Assembly (NCBI GenBank): GCA_902765035.1
Contig: CACWYF010000041.1
Span: 1-8,582, forward strand
Reading direction: 5' to 3'
Length of the DNA stretch: 8,582 bases
Source: an uncultured Eubacteriales bacterium
GTDB taxonomy: Bacteria > Bacillota > Clostridia > Peptostreptococcales > Anaerovoracaceae
Shown here: positions 5,940 to 8,582 of the stretch, piece by piece
Position numbering within the stretch: the first letter of the stretch is position 1
How the letters are laid out: each line of letters begins with the position of its first letter
Made by a program: the position numbers and the translations under genes
Notes under the pieces: generated by a model
Told to the model about the DNA's origin: nothing
What the model saw: only the letters and a program-made list of their open reading frames with translations
Databases searched by the model: none

Positions 5940-6893
5940 ATGGCAGATATAATAACTCTGGGCGAACTGCTCATAGATATGACTCAGGATGGAACAGACG
6001 AACAGGGTAACGGCAGGTTTACCGCATACCCGGGTGGAGCTCCTGCCAATGTTGCAGTGGCTGCTGCAAGGCTGGGAGCGGATACAGGATTCATCGGAAA
6101 GGTCGGAGATGACTCTTTCGGACGCAGCCTGGCTGAGACCCTCAGAAAGGAAGGCGTCAACACGGACGGACTTTTCGTATCTGACAGCGTTCCGACCACA
6201 ATGGCTATAGTTTCGGTCGACGCTTCGGGAGAAAGGGAGTTTTCTTTCTACAGAAATCCCGGCGCGGATACACAGCTGACGACAGAGGAGGCTGTCTCTG
6301 TTATTGAGAACGATCTGCCGCTGATCCTTCACGCCGGATCTCTTTCGATGACGACTTCTCCGTCAAGGGAGGCGTGCGAAGAGGCACTGCGTTTTGCAAA
6401 AGAAAGAGGAGTGATCATAAGCTATGATCCGAACTACCGTGCAGCTCTGTGGGATACGGAGGAAAATGCTGTTGCGATGATGAAGAAGCTGCTTCCTCTC
6501 GCTGACATCCTCAAGGTATCCGATGAAGAGATGCTGATGCTGACCGGTACTGAAGACTTTGAAGAGGGAAGCCTTGTACTGAGCGGGTATGGGCCGCGCC
6601 TCGTTCTCGTTACTCTCGGCTCGCAGGGAGTGTTCGTAAGATACGGAGAGTATGCAGAGGTAGTTCCGGGATTCAGAGTAAAGGTCGCAGATACGAACGG
6701 AGCAGGGGACACGTTCCTTGGTGCGATGCTTGCACAGATAGCGGCCCGCGGCGAGGGCGCAGACCTTCTCTGCGGACTGAATGCTGAGACACTCAGAGAT
6801 TATCTGACATACGCCAACAAAGCAGCTTCGCTCACATGCTCAAGGCACGGAGCGATACCTGCTATGCCGACAGCGGAAGAAATGGGTAAGTGA
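5940..6893 (+). CDS. scrK: Fructokinase, PfkB (ribokinase) family
   Basis: A 317-residue kinase that most likely makes fructose 6-phosphate from fructose and ATP in the cytoplasm (EC 2.7.1.4). Seen: N-terminal signature PGGAPANVAVAAARLG (31-46) with GFIGKVGDDSFG (50-61), SYDPNYRAALW (161-171), KVSDEEMLMLTG (192-203), and C-terminal signature ADTNGAGDTFLGA with catalytic base D257 and anion-hole glycines. The length is typical. The start at 5940 has GAAAGG nine bases upstream; an overlapping ATG at 5935 stops after five codons. It lies 48 bases after the aldo/keto reductase and one base before the amylosucrase-type gene, which would supply its fructose. Related kinases act on 2-keto-3-deoxygluconate or ribose, but the motifs and the sucrose-enzyme neighbour favour fructose. 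Confidence 0.88.
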   Translation: MADIITLGELLIDMTQDGTDEQGNGRFTAYPGGAPANVAVAAARLGADTGFIGKVGDDSFGRSLAETLRKEGVNTDGLFVSDSVPTTMAIVSVDASGEREFSFYRNPGADTQLTTEEAVSVIENDLPLILHAGSLSMTTSPSREACEEALRFAKERGVIISYDPNYRAALWDTEENAVAMMKKLLPLADILKVSDEEMLMLTGTEDFEEGSLVLSGYGPRLVLVTLGSQGVFVRYGEYAEVVPGFRVKVADTNGAGDTFLGAMLAQIAARGEGADLLCGLNAETLRDYLTYANKAASLTCSRHGAIPAMPTAEEMGK

Positions 6894-6894
6894 C

Positions 6895-8582
6895 ATGACT
6901 AAGAGAAGAAACATATTCAGGGAAAGACTCGATGCAAATATGGAGGAGCTCAGGAGCCTCTATATGAGCATCTATAATGACGAAAAGGCATTCGACTTCT
7001 TCCTCGGCATGCTGAAAAAGGCTTACAGTGAGCGCAAAGCGACACTCAGAAACCTTGATGAGCGCCGCCTGGAGAATCCTGAAGCCCATCATTCCAACAA
7101 AATGGTCGGAATGATGATGTATACGGAGAAGTTCGGAGGGACCCTGAAAGGGGTGGAGGAAAAACTCCCTTATCTGAAAGAATGCGGGGTGAAGTATCTG
7201 CATCTGATGCCTCTTCTTGATTCACCGGATGATGAAAGAAGTGACGGCGGATATGCTGTTTCGGATTTCCGCAAGGTAAGACCTGACCTCGGCACGATGG
7301 ACGACCTTGAGGACCTCGCGGCATCCTGCCACAGAAGAGGAATAAGGCTTTGCCTTGATTTTGTAATGAATCACACAAGTGAGGACCATGAATGGGCGAA
7401 GGCTGCCCGCAAGGGAGACAAGGGAGCGCAGGAAAAGTACTTCTTCTATGACAACTGGGATATCCCGAATGAATTCGAGAAGACGATGCCTCAGGTATTC
7501 CCGGAGACTGCGCCGGGGAGCTTTACGTACCTCGAGGACATCTTCAAGGTAGTAATGACATCGTTCTACCCGTTCCAGTGGGATCTGAACTATGCCAACC
7601 CGATGGTATTCAACGACATGACTGAGAACATGCTGTATCTGGCCAACCGGGGAGTGGATATAATCAGGCTCGATGCCGTTCCGTATATATGGAAGGAGCT
7701 CGGTACCAACTGCCGCAATCTGCCTCAGGTCCACACACTTGTACGCATGATGAATCTTGCCTGCAGCATCGTGTGCCCGAGCGTACTGCTGCTTGGCGAA
7801 GTCGTAATGGAACCTAAGGAAGTCGTGCCGTATTTCGGAACGCCTGAAAAGCCGGAATGCGACATGCTCTATAACGTCACAACGATGTGCACTATCTGGC
7901 ACACACTGGCGACCCGCGACGTCAGACTGCTGAGACACCAGCTTGAGATACTGGAGATGCTGCCTGACAACTGCATGTTCCAGAATTATCTGAGATGCCA
8001 TGATGACATAGGCTGGGGCCTCGACTACGGTTATCTCGGCTGGTTCGGCACTCAGCAGGCTCCTCACAAGAAATATCTCAATGACTGGTTCACCGGAAAG
8101 TGGCCAGGCAGCCCTTCAAGGGGCGAGCTGTATAATGACTCAGAGGCGCTTGCGGATGCAAGGCTCTGCGGCACGACAGCATCACTCTGCGGAGTGGAGG
8201 CGGCTATTGAATCGGGAGACACGAATGCTCTTGATACAGCTGTTGCAGCTGACTTCATGCTCCATGCATGGATGCTGATGCTCAAGGGCATCCCTGTCCT
8301 GTACAGCGGCGATGAGATAGGCATGCTGAATGACAATGCTTATCACCTGGACCCGGATAAGGCTGCTGACAGCAGGAACCTCCACAGGGGTGACTTCCGC
8401 TGGGATATGGCGGAACACAGGAATGACCCGGATACTCTTACCGGGAGAATATTTGAAGGCATTACAAAGCTTATCAACATAAGAAGAGAGAATCAGATAT
8501 TCCATTCAGATGCAAATATGGATCCTGTGAATCTGGGCGATGACAGGGTGCTGGGCGTCGTAAGGGAATACAAAGGACAGAA
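6895..8582 (+). CDS. Amylosucrase / sucrose hydrolase (GH13 subfamily 4), 3'-truncated by the window edge
   Basis: Splits sucrose with retention, releasing fructose and either hydrolysing the glucosyl unit or adding it to an alpha-1,4-glucan. The frame is open for 562 codons to the right edge with no stop; Neisseria polysaccharea amylosucrase has 636 residues, so about 70 are missing. Motifs follow that enzyme almost in register: SDGGYAV (D117, its D144), FVMNHTS (H160, its H187), FQWDLNYANP, IIRLDAV (nucleophile D260, its D286), LLGEVV (acid/base E302, its E328), and CHDDIGW (H369 and D370, its H392 and D393). LYSGDEIGMLND, SRNLHRG and HRNDP follow. The N-terminal part is the helical domain seen in amylosucrases. 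No signal peptide is visible, so it is cytoplasmic. The start is one base after the fructokinase stop (TGACATG) with only weak Shine-Dalgarno sequence, implying translational coupling. Polymerase or hydrolase activity cannot be decided from this sequence. Confidence 0.92.
   Translation, partial: MTKRRNIFRERLDANMEELRSLYMSIYNDEKAFDFFLGMLKKAYSERKATLRNLDERRLENPEAHHSNKMVGMMMYTEKFGGTLKGVEEKLPYLKECGVKYLHLMPLLDSPDDERSDGGYAVSDFRKVRPDLGTMDDLEDLAASCHRRGIRLCLDFVMNHTSEDHEWAKAARKGDKGAQEKYFFYDNWDIPNEFEKTMPQVFPETAPGSFTYLEDIFKVVMTSFYPFQWDLNYANPMVFNDMTENMLYLANRGVDIIRLDAVPYIWKELGTNCRNLPQVHTLVRMMNLACSIVCPSVLLLGEVVMEPKEVVPYFGTPEKPECDMLYNVTTMCTIWHTLATRDVRLLRHQLEILEMLPDNCMFQNYLRCHDDIGWGLDYGYLGWFGTQQAPHKKYLNDWFTGKWPGSPSRGELYNDSEALADARLCGTTASLCGVEAAIESGDTNALDTAVAADFMLHAWMLMLKGIPVLYSGDEIGMLNDNAYHLDPDKAADSRNLHRGDFRWDMAEHRNDPDTLTGRIFEGITKLINIRRENQIFHSDANMDPVNLGDDRVLGVVREYKGQ

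Noticed and set aside
5935..5952. ATG at 5935 as a start or tiny coupling ORF before the fructokinase
   Set aside because: It stops after five codons and shares the ribosome site of the proper start at 5940; there is no sign of function.
7222..8067. 281-codon open frame on the minus strand
   Set aside because: It lies wholly opposite the amylosucrase-type gene, whose plus-strand frame has a complete conserved catalytic set. The antisense protein has no recognisable domain and no good ribosome site; it is a codon-bias shadow.
6895..8582. Sucrose phosphorylase or trehalose/oligo-1,6-glucosidase as alternatives for the last gene
   Set aside because: The helical N-terminal part, SDGGYAV, FQWDLNYANP, CHDDIGW and the register with Neisseria amylosucrase residues fit GH13_4 better than GH13_18 or the glucosidase subfamilies.

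Overview
The window is a carbohydrate-utilisation locus on one strand of what is most likely a Bacillota (Clostridia-type) chromosome. The reasons are the strong Shine-Dalgarno sites, a YesL/DUF624 membrane protein, a stand-alone MsmK/UgpC-type sugar ABC ATPase and a GH36 alpha-galactosidase of Gram-positive type. Base composition is moderate by eye. I cannot name a genus. There are no RNA genes, CRISPR arrays, insertion sequences or phage genes that I can support, and nearly all of the window is coding.

Layout: (1) bases 1-1529 hold the C-terminal two thirds of a GH36 alpha-galactosidase cut by the left edge, followed after 16 bases by a five-helix YesL-family protein (1546-2268). (2) A 258-base gap (2269-2526) holds a cre-like site, an extended -10 promoter overlapping an inverted repeat, a leader stem-loop, an orphan Shine-Dalgarno stretch and a second hairpin. 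It leads into a monocistronic sugar ABC transporter ATPase (2527-3681) that ends in a clear intrinsic terminator (3708-3738). (3) A tight four-gene run follows: a zinc-dependent medium-chain dehydrogenase (3839-4906), an aldo/keto reductase (4917-5891), a PfkB-family fructokinase (5940-6893) and a GH13 subfamily 4 amylosucrase/sucrose hydrolase (6895 to beyond the right edge). The last gene has no stop codon inside the window, so a simple ORF search misses it; it reads through 562 codons with the full catalytic set.

Together the genes suggest intracellular use of raffinose-family sugars and sucrose. The alpha-galactosidase would remove galactose to leave sucrose. The amylosucrase-type enzyme would split sucrose, either by hydrolysis or by moving glucose onto an alpha-glucan, and the fructokinase would phosphorylate the released fructose. 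The ATPase would energise a sugar importer whose permease and binding protein are not in the window. The two oxidoreductases are unassigned; a polyol link between glucose and fructose is one idea. I see no strong evidence for an undescribed defence or mobile system. The most interesting points are the amylosucrase-fructokinase pairing, the structured leader of the ATPase gene, and the altered cofactor motif in the aldo/keto reductase.
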